From contig CAAGID010000032.1 of the NCBI GenBank assembly GCA_900769815.1, positions 1 through 12,123 of the forward strand: DNA of 12,123 nt, read 5' to 3'. The DNA is from Clostridia bacterium (lineage in GTDB: Bacteria; Bacillota; Clostridia; Christensenellales; QALW01). Made by a program: the position numbers and the translations under genes. Positions 5,586-12,123 of the stretch are shown one piece after another. The notes beneath the pieces are model-generated. The model had not been told where the DNA came from, did no database searches, and saw only the letters and a list, made by a program, of their open reading frames with translations. Position 1 is the stretch's first letter. Each line of letters opens with the position of its first letter.

Positions 5586-8051
5586 TTATACACCCTGTTT
5601 TGCACGACGGTAAGCCTCTGCCTCTGTGCAACCGTTTTCAACGGTGTGACCTGCAAGGGGAACAAGCTTTTCGTGGATAGCATCAAGAATCCAGCTTGCC
5701 TGGGGGAAGAAGAATTCGTCGAACTCAAAGGGAGGAGTAATCCAGTTACGAGCACCAACAACTACCGGCGGTGCATCAAGGTCGTCGAAGCAAAGCTCAG
5801 TAATGTTCTTTGCAACGTCGTTCAAGAAGGAGCCACGTGCACAAGCATCGGAAACAAGAACTACTCTGCCGGTCTTGCGAACAGACTCAACAATCTTAGT
5901 ATAATCAAGAGGAACAAGTGAATGAAGGTTGATTACGTCTGCCTCCATACCGTATTTCTCTGAAAGTGTCTTTGCAGCGTCCATAGCACGATAAAGTGCA
6001 GCACCGATGGTAAGGATAGTAACGTCTTTACCGTCACGAACCTTGTTAACGTCACCAAATTCGATTTCATAACGCTCACTAGGAACACCGCCTTCATGGA
6101 ATTGTTCACCAACATCGTAAATTCTCTGGCTTTCAAAGAATACAACGGGGTCAGTACCCTTAAGTGCTGATTCCATAAGACCCTTTGCTTCCCAAGGTGT
6201 TGCGGGGAAGCAAACCTTAAGTCCGGGAATATGAGCACAAAGTGCTGTCCAGTCCTGTGAGTGCTGTGCACCGTATTTTGAACCAACGGAAACACGAAGA
6301 ACAACGGGCATCTTCAAGATACCTGCTGACATTGCTTGCCATTTTGACATTTGGTTGAAGATTTCGTCGCCTGCACAACCGATAAAGTCAGCATACATAA
6401 GCTCAACTAATGCTCTACCGCCTGAAACAGCATAACCTACTGCAGTACCAACGATAGCAGCTTCAGCAATGGGTGAGTTGAAAAGTCTTGCGTGGGGGAA
6501 TGCATCCATCATACCACGGTAAACTGCGAAAGCTCCACCCCAGTCACGGCAGTCTTCGCCGTAAGCAATCAAAGTGGGATCTTCATAGAAGCGGTCATAA
6601 ATAACCTCTGAAAGAGCATCACGAAGGTTAAAGAGCTTCATCTTTGAAACGGGCTTGCCGTTAACGATGGGGCAACGCTCCTTTTCCTTAAGCTTCTTAT
6701 AAGCAGGAACTTCATTAAGAGGCATATTAACTTCGGGCTCACGGTCATCAAGCTTATCAACCTTCTGGTTTGAGAACATAAGACGTTCAACAACCTGAGG
6801 ATCAGCATTGAAATCAACGTAGGGACTGATTTCAGGGTCAGAAGCTGCCTTGCAAATCATAGTCATACGTTCTGCTGTTTCTTTAAGGATTTCCTCGAGC
6901 TTGGAATCACTTGCTACGCCTGCATCAACAAGGCCCTTGCGGTAAGTGATAATAGGATCAACCTCACGCCATGCATCGATTTCTTCCTTGGTTCTGTATG
7001 CGTTCTGGTCGGAAGTGGAGTGACCTGAGAAGCGGTAAGTAATAGTATCAAGAAGTACGGGACCTTCGCCTGCACGGAGGATTTCAAGCTTACGCTCCAT
7101 AGCGTCGATAACTGCAAGAGGATTGAAACCGTCGATACGCTCTGCGTGGAACTGAGTGGGGCTGATACCTGAACCGATACGGGCAAGCATATCGTAACCC
7201 ATAGTTTCGCCGCGAGTCTGGTCGCCCATACCGTAGGAGTTGTTAAATACGTTGTAAAGAATAGGCATACCGCCCTTATGGCTTTCCCAAAGAGTGTGGA
7301 ACTGGTCCATAGAAGCAAAGTTCATAGCTTCCCAAACAGGACCGCGAGCCATTGAACCGTCACCGGAGTTGCAAACTACGATGCCCTGCTTATCGTTAAC
7401 CTTCTTAAAGAGTGCGGCACCTGTTGCGATAGCAGCGGAACCACCAACGATAGCATTGTTGGGATAGATACCAAAGGGAAGGAAGAATGCGTGCATTGAG
7501 CCACCCATACCCTTATGGAAACCTGTGTCACGGGCAAAGATTTCGGAAAGTGTTCCGTAAAGAATGAAGCGGATAGCCAATTCCTTAACGGAGTCAGTTT
7601 TACCTAACTTTTCGGTTGCACGAAGTGCACTGCCGCCAAGGAAGCCTTCCATAATAGTCATAAGCTCCTGGTCATTAAGCTTGTTAATGCAGGAAAGAGC
7701 CTTTGCTAAAATTTCAGAGTGGCTGCGGTGTGAGCCGAAAGTAAAATCGTTCTGGTCAAGAAGATATGCCTGACCAACGCAAGCGGCTTCCTGTCCGATT
7801 GAAAGGTGGGCAGGACCGGGATAAGTAGTTTCAATGCCGTTGTAAAGACCCTGAGTCTTAATCTGGTTAAGCATTGATTCGAACTCACGAAGAACGGTAA
7901 TATCACGGTAAATTCTAACTAAGTTATCATCACCGAATTTTTTGCGTTCATCTTTAATTGTTTTGTTATAAGTGTTTACGGGAATGTCGTTGAAACTGAT
8001 TTTGCCTGCTGCACGGGTTTCGGCAGGATCAACAAATAAACTTTTTGGCAT
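5586..8051 (-). CDS. 2-oxoacid dehydrogenase E1, fused alpha and beta subunits
   Basis: 821 residues. The thiamine diphosphate (TPP)-dependent E1 decarboxylates a 2-oxoacid and passes the acyl group to E2 lipoate. The alpha-like part (about 40-430) has FGSHRSH (105-111), GGSMH (183-187), the TPP motif GDGS (230-233) closing at Asn270-Asn271, and the FSGHST loop (341-346). The beta-like part (about 470-800) has PIAEA with Glu529, VELMYADF, and QHSQDW with His597. A linker of about 40 residues joins them. Compared with ordinary alpha subunits there is an extra ~60 residues (about 112-172) between RSH and GFHKGMGGSMH. ATG start with AGAGGAG at 8065-8059. Separate alpha and beta genes are the norm; single-chain forms exist in Bacteroidetes and some Clostridia. 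Substrate (pyruvate, acetoin or branched-chain) not resolved. 60 bases downstream of the E3 gene. Confidence 0.93.
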   Translation of the reverse strand: MPKSLFVDPAETRAAGKISFNDIPVNTYNKTIKDERKKFGDDNLVRIYRDITVLREFESMLNQIKTQGLYNGIETTYPGPAHLSIGQEAACVGQAYLLDQNDFTFGSHRSHSEILAKALSCINKLNDQELMTIMEGFLGGSALRATEKLGKTDSVKELAIRFILYGTLSEIFARDTGFHKGMGGSMHAFFLPFGIYPNNAIVGGSAAIATGAALFKKVNDKQGIVVCNSGDGSMARGPVWEAMNFASMDQFHTLWESHKGGMPILYNVFNNSYGMGDQTRGETMGYDMLARIGSGISPTQFHAERIDGFNPLAVIDAMERKLEILRAGEGPVLLDTITYRFSGHSTSDQNAYRTKEEIDAWREVDPIITYRKGLVDAGVASDSKLEEILKETAERMTMICKAASDPEISPYVDFNADPQVVERLMFSNQKVDKLDDREPEVNMPLNEVPAYKKLKEKERCPIVNGKPVSKMKLFNLRDALSEVIYDRFYEDPTLIAYGEDCRDWGGAFAVYRGMMDAFPHARLFNSPIAEAAIVGTAVGYAVSGGRALVELMYADFIGCAGDEIFNQMSKWQAMSAGILKMPVVLRVSVGSKYGAQHSQDWTALCAHIPGLKVCFPATPWEAKGLMESALKGTDPVVFFESQRIYDVGEQFHEGGVPSERYEIEFGDVNKVRDGKDVTILTIGAALYRAMDAAKTLSEKYGMEADVINLHSLVPLDYTKIVESVRKTGRVVLVSDACARGSFLNDVAKNITELCFDDLDAPPVVVGARNWITPPFEFDEFFFPQASWILDAIHEKLVPLAGHTVENGCTEAEAYRRAKQGV

Positions 8052-8111
8052 AATTTTTCTCCTCTTATTTCTGGGCGAAAATCCGTCCGTATTTTATTTT
8101 AATTAAAGTTA

Positions 8112-9479
8112 TTAAATGTGGAAAATTGCTTCACGGATAATTTCAGCAACGGTGGGATGGGGGAATACGAGCTTCTTAAGACGGGTGGGTGTAAGCTCAG
8201 TATCAACCATCATAGTTGCAGTCATAATAATTTCTGAAGCATAGGAACCTACCATATGGCAACCTACAAGACGGTTCTTGTCCTGGTCAACCACAAGTTT
8301 AATAAAGCCTTTTCCGCTTTCGGTTTCAGCAAGGTATCTGCCTGCATATGATAAGGGAAGCTTAACTTCTTTTGCATTGATGCCCTTTTCCTTTGCATTA
8401 TCTAAACTTAAACCAACTGAAGCAACTTCAGGGTCGGTATAAATAACGGAGGGAATAACGTCGTAACGCATTTCATCCTTAACACCAATCATATGGTTAA
8501 CGGCAACCTCTGCTTCACGGTATGCAGTGTGAGCAAGCATAAGCTTACCGTTGCAGTCGCCGATAGCGTAAACGCCTGAAACGTTTGTGCAAAGATGACG
8601 ATCTGTCTTAACAGCGGCACGGTCCATTTCAACGTTAAGAGTTTCAATACCGATATTTGCTGTTGAGGGCTTTCTGCCTGCTGAAAGAAGAACCTTATCG
8701 CAAGCGATTTCCTTTTTCTCGCCGTTTTCTTCGTAAATAACGCTCTTTTCTTTAACTTCGAGAACTTTGCAGGAAAGCTTAAATTCCATACCGCGTTTCT
8801 TAAATGCATCAGTAAGAATTTTGCAGATTTCAGGGTCTGTTGCACCTGCAATCTTGGGCATCATTTCAATTACTGTTACTTTTGTGCCAACGCTTGCAAA
8901 ATAGTAAGCCATCTCTAAACCGATAACGCCGCCACCGATAACTACCATGCTTTCAGGAAGTGCAGTTTCATCAAGAACCTCGCGGTTAGTTAAAACAAAG
9001 CCGGAAGCAAGACCTTCTTTTAAGCCGGGTACGGGAGGAACAACTGTTTCTGAGCCTGATGCTATAACGAGCTTTGCACCTGCATAGGTGTTGCCGTCAG
9101 CTTCAACTTCAAAGCCGTTGGCAGTTTTTCCTTTAATAACGCCGTTTGCGGAAATAACGGTAACCTTGTTAGCCTTCATTGTTGCACCAACACCTGCAAC
9201 AAGAGTTTTAACAACACCGTTCTTACGCTCGATAACCTTTGCGTGGTCAAATTTAACGTTTTCGCTAGTTACACCGAAAGCTTCGCTTTCTTTAGCGTGA
9301 CGATACATTTTTGATGAGTTAAGAAGAGTCTTTGTGGGGATACAGCCTTCGTTAAGACAAGTTCCGCCAAGAGCCTTCTTTTCAAAAAGAGCAACCTTTA
9401 AGCCGTTCTGTGCGGCACGTTCAGCACAAAGATAACCACCGGGGCCGCCGCCTAAAACTAATAAATCAAAAGTTTCCAT
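8112..9479 (-). CDS. lpdA: Dihydrolipoyl dehydrogenase (E3)
   Basis: 455 residues, within the normal range for the family. The E3 flavoprotein reoxidises the dihydrolipoyl group on E2 with NAD+. Visible: the FAD-binding LGGGPGG (9-15), the redox disulfide in GGTCLNEGCIPTK (Cys41, Cys46), the NAD-binding VVIGGGVIGLE (179-189), the second FAD motif YAIGDCNG (304-311), and the C-terminal HPTVAE with His441 and Glu446 of the active-site dyad. It has no N-terminal lipoyl domain, unlike some Firmicute E3s. ATG start with AAGGAGG at 9493-9487, which overlaps the E2 stop codon, so translation is coupled to E2. Confidence 0.97.
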   Translation of the reverse strand: METFDLLVLGGGPGGYLCAERAAQNGLKVALFEKKALGGTCLNEGCIPTKTLLNSSKMYRHAKESEAFGVTSENVKFDHAKVIERKNGVVKTLVAGVGATMKANKVTVISANGVIKGKTANGFEVEADGNTYAGAKLVIASGSETVVPPVPGLKEGLASGFVLTNREVLDETALPESMVVIGGGVIGLEMAYYFASVGTKVTVIEMMPKIAGATDPEICKILTDAFKKRGMEFKLSCKVLEVKEKSVIYEENGEKKEIACDKVLLSAGRKPSTANIGIETLNVEMDRAAVKTDRHLCTNVSGVYAIGDCNGKLMLAHTAYREAEVAVNHMIGVKDEMRYDVIPSVIYTDPEVASVGLSLDNAKEKGINAKEVKLPLSYAGRYLAETESGKGFIKLVVDQDKNRLVGCHMVGSYASEIIMTATMMVDTELTPTRLKKLVFPHPTVAEIIREAIFHI

Positions 9480-9491
9480 TTTGTTACCTCC

Positions 9492-10736
9492 TTATTTTGC
9501 TAAAAGAGCTGTGAACTTTTCAAGATTTTCGCCAAGCTCCTTTAAGAAACGGGAAGCAGGTGCGCCGTCAAGTGCTCTATGGTCGTATGTAAGGCTTAAG
9601 CCCATTGCGGGATAAACGTCAATGGAACCGTCAGCAGCTTTGCGAACTCTGTCAACAGAGCGACATACGCCCAAAATACCTGTCTGGGGAGGATTGATAA
9701 CGGGTGTAAAGGTTTCAATACCAAGAGCACCAAGGTTGGATACGGTAAAGGTGCCACCTGTTAATAAGTCAGGGTTAATGTTGCCTTCACGGCACTGTGC
9801 TGCAAGAGCCTTAACTTCCTTTGAAATCTCAATTAAGCTCTTTTCGTCTGCACGGAAAATGGTGGGAACCATAAGTCCGCGAGGAGTATCAATAGCAACA
9901 CCAAGATTTACGTGCTTGAAAAGACGGATGTTGTTATCGTCAAGCATATGTGCGTTAAGGTCGGGGTAGTTTTTAAGAGTTCTTGAAACTGCAAAAAGAA
10001 CGATGTCGCCAAGAGTGATACCTGCATAGTCATCGCCTGCAGCCTTAAGAAGCTTTCTGTATGCTAAAATGTTAGTAGCATCAAAAGTTGCATTATGGGT
10101 AAGCTGAGCCATTGTTGAAAGTGAAGTATGCATTGACTTACTAATAGCTCTGCGGATACCTGAGAACTTAACGTCAGTAAATTCTTCCTCAGTAATAGCG
10201 GGAGCCTGAGCGGGAGCAGCTACTACTTTAGCTGTAGCGGGATTTTCCATAATAGCACGAACGTCACGTTCAATGATTCTGCCGTTAGGACCGGTAGGAG
10301 TTGCTGTTGAAACGTCAACGCCTGCACGTTCGGCTAATTTCTTTGCTCTGGGTGAAGCAGGAGCACTGCCGTCGTTAACTGCAGTAGATTCTATTGCGGG
10401 AGCAGCTTTAACTTCAGCATTAACCTCTTTAGGTGATTCCTCAACCTGAGGAGCAGCCTCAGCAGTACCTTCGGGACGGAGTGAAGAACAATCGTCGCCC
10501 TGTGCACCGATAGCACATACGTTTACAAGACAGGGAACCTCGTCACCTTCATTAAAGAAGATTTCAAGAAGAGTTCCTTCTGCTGTTGATTCACATTCAA
10601 AACTTGCTTTGTCGGTTTCGTAGGTGAAGAGAATATCACCGATTTTAATTTCGTCACCGATTTTCTTTTCCCAAGTGCCGATAATACAACTTTCTACTGT
10701 AATACCTGCTTTGGGCATGATTACTGCATTTGCCAA
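9492..10736 (-). CDS. 2-oxoacid dehydrogenase E2, dihydrolipoamide acyltransferase
   Basis: 414 residues, the core acyltransferase that accepts the acyl group from E1 and transfers it to CoA. One lipoyl domain (about 2-78) carries the lipoylation lysine in ETDKASFE (Lys43). A flexible Ala/Pro/Glu-rich linker follows, then a peripheral-subunit-binding domain (about 126-165: SPRAKKLAERAGV, GPNGRIIERDV). The catalytic domain (about 185-414) has DHRALDG with His386 and Asp390. The start is a TTG (10736-10734), supported by AAGGGGG at 10750-10744 seven bases upstream. The first ATG inside is codon 7, which would cut into the lipoyl domain. First gene of the operon, where E1 is usually first. Confidence 0.95.
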   Translation of the reverse strand: MANAVIMPKAGITVESCIIGTWEKKIGDEIKIGDILFTYETDKASFECESTAEGTLLEIFFNEGDEVPCLVNVCAIGAQGDDCSSLRPEGTAEAAPQVEESPKEVNAEVKAAPAIESTAVNDGSAPASPRAKKLAERAGVDVSTATPTGPNGRIIERDVRAIMENPATAKVVAAPAQAPAITEEEFTDVKFSGIRRAISKSMHTSLSTMAQLTHNATFDATNILAYRKLLKAAGDDYAGITLGDIVLFAVSRTLKNYPDLNAHMLDDNNIRLFKHVNLGVAIDTPRGLMVPTIFRADEKSLIEISKEVKALAAQCREGNINPDLLTGGTFTVSNLGALGIETFTPVINPPQTGILGVCRSVDRVRKAADGSIDVYPAMGLSLTYDHRALDGAPASRFLKELGENLEKFTALLAK

Positions 10737-10743
10737 TTTTATT

Positions 10744-10750
10744 CCCCCTT
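10744..10750 (-). promoter_or_regulatory. Ribosome binding site supporting a TTG start for E2
   Basis: AAGGGGG on the minus strand, seven bases before TTG 10736-10734. It decides the start because no ATG is available before codon 7. A palindrome, GTGCTTAAGCAC (10760-10771), lies about ten bases upstream in the leader. Confidence 0.75.
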
Positions 10751-10804
10751 AGTATTGGTGTGCTTAAGCACTAATTTTTTTGCTGGAAATTACAAATTTT
10801 TCAA

Positions 10805-10848
10805 CCGTAAAAGATAGCATTACGGCTAAAAAACGCAAAATCTCCGTA
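10805..10848 (-). promoter_or_regulatory. Leader of the E2 operon with alternative hairpins
   Basis: In transcript sense, TACGG (10848-10844) sits at the predicted 5' end, CCGTAA (10825-10820) in the middle and TTACGG (10810-10805) downstream. The middle segment can pair with either neighbour, so two mutually exclusive stems are possible. No classical riboswitch or T-box signature is recognised and no U-tract terminator follows. Any regulatory role is inference; the stems are only 5-6 bp. Confidence 0.3.
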
Positions 10849-10855
10849 CGTTATA

Positions 10856-10884
10856 AGTATACTACTATAATATAAATAAGTCAA
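10856..10884 (-). promoter_or_regulatory. Sigma-A promoter of the E2-E3-E1-MBL operon
   Basis: On the minus strand, -35 TTGACT (10884-10879) and -10 TATACT (10861-10856) with a 17-base spacer. The predicted start near 10849 leaves a leader of about 110 bases. Confidence 0.8.
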
Positions 10885-10934
10885 CAGGATTTGCAAACAA
10901 AATAGAAAACTGACCTTTAAAAAGAACAAAAAAG

Positions 10935-10963
10935 TTGACTGTAATAATGAATTTAAGTATAAT
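10935..10963 (+). promoter_or_regulatory. Sigma-A promoter of lplA
   Basis: -35 TTGACT (10935-10940) and -10 TATAAT (10958-10963) with a 17-base spacer; the predicted start is near 10970. It is back-to-back with the E2 operon promoter, which has an identical -35 box. The 50 AT-rich bases between the two -35 boxes show no clear operator palindrome. Confidence 0.85.
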
Positions 10964-10992
10964 AAATTCATAAAAAAATTTAAGGAGAAAAT

Positions 10993-11955
10993 ATGTTAAA
11001 AAACTTAAGGGTGTTTGTAACTGAATCAGTTAATCCCTATGAAAATCTTGCAACGGAGCAGTTCTTGTTTGAAAATACAGAAAAAGATACGCTAACCTTG
11101 TTTTTATGGCAAAATCAGAACACCGTTGTTATTGGTAAAAACCAAAATCCCTGGGCAGAATGTAATTGTGCTCTTTTAGAGGAGGAAGGAGGTAGGGTTG
11201 CCCGCAGAATTTCAGGTGGCGGTGCCGTTTTTCATGACGTAGGAAATCTTAATTTTACCTTCCTGTGCCACGAAGATAATTATAGCGTAGAAAAACAGCT
11301 TCAGGTTATAGTTTCAGCCTGTAAAAAAGCAGGTATTGAAGCCTTGATTTCAGGCAGAAACGATGTCCTTGCCAGCGGTAAAAAGTTTTCGGGCAACGCT
11401 TTTTATAAAAAGGGCGGATTCTGTTGCCATCACGGTACTATTTTAATAAATGCCGATATTGAGAAGGTAGGCCGTTATCTTACTCCGGCAAAGGAAAAGC
11501 TTGAGGCAAAAGGTGTAAAATCAGTTGGCGCGAGAGTTGTAAATCTTAAGGAGCTTGCACCCGAACTTACAATAGACAAAATGAAAGAATATCTCATAAA
11601 AGCCTTTGAAGATACGTATGGCTTTACTGCACAGATAAATCCCTTTTCAGTCGCCAATAATTACAGAGAAAAATATGAGGATTGGAACTTTATTTTCGGG
11701 TTAACCATTCCCTTTACCGCTAAATGCCAAGGACAGTTTTCCTGGGGCAGAGTGGAATTTTTGCTTAAGGTTGAAGAGGGCAAAATAGCACAGCTTCAGG
11801 TGTTTACCGATTCAATGGACGAAAGCCTGTCACAAAAGCTTGAAGATGCACTTGTAAATTGTCTCTATGAAAAAGAAGCATTACAAAAAGCACTTGAAAA
11901 TATTGATTTTGATTATACTTCCGACGTTGTAAAATGTTTTGAAAGTATATTGTAA
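10993..11955 (+). CDS. lplA: Lipoate-protein ligase A
   Basis: 320 residues, near the 338 of E. coli LplA. It activates free lipoate with ATP and attaches it to lysines of lipoyl domains. Visible: the RRISGGGAVFHD motif (71-82) of the adenylate-binding loop, GRNDVLASGKKFSGNAF (121-137) with the likely catalytic Lys131 in KFSG, HHGTILINAD (146-155), and KSVGARVVNL (176-185). A C-terminal accessory domain (about 245-320) is present, so it should be a complete, activating-and-transferring ligase. ATG start with AAGGAG at 10982-10987. It is divergent from the E2-containing operon, whose Lys43 is the obvious substrate. This implies scavenging of external lipoate; no lipA/lipB is in the window. Confidence 0.96.
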   Translation: MLKNLRVFVTESVNPYENLATEQFLFENTEKDTLTLFLWQNQNTVVIGKNQNPWAECNCALLEEEGGRVARRISGGGAVFHDVGNLNFTFLCHEDNYSVEKQLQVIVSACKKAGIEALISGRNDVLASGKKFSGNAFYKKGGFCCHHGTILINADIEKVGRYLTPAKEKLEAKGVKSVGARVVNLKELAPELTIDKMKEYLIKAFEDTYGFTAQINPFSVANNYREKYEDWNFIFGLTIPFTAKCQGQFSWGRVEFLLKVEEGKIAQLQVFTDSMDESLSQKLEDALVNCLYEKEALQKALENIDFDYTSDVVKCFESIL

Positions 11956-11966
11956 TAGTACTAAAA

Positions 11967-11992
11967 AAGAACAGTTCTTGTGAACTGTTCTT
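11967..11992. terminator. Hairpin after lplA, better oriented for minus-strand transcripts
   Basis: An 11-bp perfect stem (11967-11977 with 11982-11992) around a TTGT loop. Six A precede it, which gives a T-run when read on the minus strand, while the plus-strand side continues into CAGAGC. So it should stop transcripts arriving from the right best, and lplA transcripts weakly. Confidence 0.65.
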
Positions 11993-12018
11993 CAGAGCAC
12001 TGACAAACCCTTACAAAC

Positions 12019-12052
12019 ATATACCCCTGCAAAAATTTTTGCAGGGGTATAT
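12019..12052. repeat. 34-bp perfect palindrome, possible terminator
   Basis: Seventeen bases (12019-12035) are the exact reverse complement of the next 17 (12036-12052), with CCCCTGC/GCAGGGG as the GC-rich core and AAAAATTTTT at the centre. It could be a bidirectional terminator or part of a dispersed repeat. Confidence 0.7.
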
Positions 12053-12123
12053 TTCCTTCGTTGCATTCACTTGCAAAATCCGGTCATTTACGTCTGTGTA
12101 AACTCCCTCTTTTGCAAGTTCTG
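12053..12123. repeat. Structured non-coding stretch, possible dispersed repeat
   Basis: ACTTGCAAAA (12069-12078) is the exact reverse complement of TTTTGCAAGT (12110-12119). Between them TTTAC (12087-12091) can pair with GTAAA (12098-12102). No ORF with a ribosome binding site is seen. The inner segment resembles a non-coding repeat I recall from gut Clostridia genomes; this is memory only. The stretch runs off the window edge. Confidence 0.4.

Noticed and set aside
5933..7318. Overlapping ORFs on the same strand inside the E1 gene
   Set aside because: Alternative-frame shadows of a clear, motif-complete dehydrogenase; low-complexity translations without ribosome binding sites.
9478..9500. 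Possible fusion or frameshift between E2 and E3 genes
   Set aside because: E2 ends with a normal C-terminus and E3 begins with its own ribosome binding site and ATG; they are separate, coupled genes.
1..12123. CRISPR array, tRNA or rRNA genes
   Set aside because: No regularly spaced direct repeats and no cloverleaf or rRNA-like stretches were seen; the repeats present are inverted and isolated.

Overview
The window looks like chromosome from a strictly anaerobic, low-to-medium GC Firmicute, most likely a gut Clostridia of the Oscillospirales/Ruminococcaceae type. This is inferred from strong AGGAGG-type ribosome binding sites, near-consensus TTGACA/TATAAT promoters with 17-bp spacers, hairpin terminators, a lipoprotein signal peptide, and a two-domain fused E1 dehydrogenase of a kind I associate with gut anaerobes. 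No rRNA, tRNA or CRISPR array is visible.

Left part (1-3921, + strand). The first ~105 bases are packed with hairpins and resemble the end of an IS200/IS605-type element. They abut the last ~45 codons of an ECF-type sigma factor, whose 5' part is missing. Four tightly packed, AT-rich genes follow. The first is a single-pass membrane protein in the position of an anti-sigma factor. The second is a large lipoprotein whose N-terminal domain is a diverged copy of the first protein's outer domain. The last two are small multi-pass membrane proteins. The function is unknown; this is the least familiar part of the window and the best candidate for an undescribed cell-envelope system.

Middle (3922-4961). 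A 170-base gap carries a near-perfect sigma-A promoter flanked by an 11-bp perfect inverted repeat. It drives a stand-alone glucosamine-6-phosphate deaminase gene (nagB), which ends at a strong hairpin terminator. A second, bidirectional hairpin separates it from the convergent operon on the other strand.

Right part (4962-11955). A minus-strand operon encodes a complete lipoate-dependent 2-oxoacid dehydrogenase complex in the order E2, E3 (dihydrolipoyl dehydrogenase), fused E1 alpha-beta, then a metallo-beta-lactamase-fold protein. Divergent from it is a lipoate-protein ligase gene (lplA), whose product would attach lipoate to the E2 lipoyl lysine. The two transcription units share a ~256-base intergenic region with a good promoter in each direction. 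The E2 leader can form alternative hairpins. The substrate (pyruvate, acetoin or branched-chain 2-oxoacid) cannot be decided from sequence alone.

The last ~170 bases hold three successive inverted-repeat structures and no gene. Some of this may be a dispersed structured repeat.
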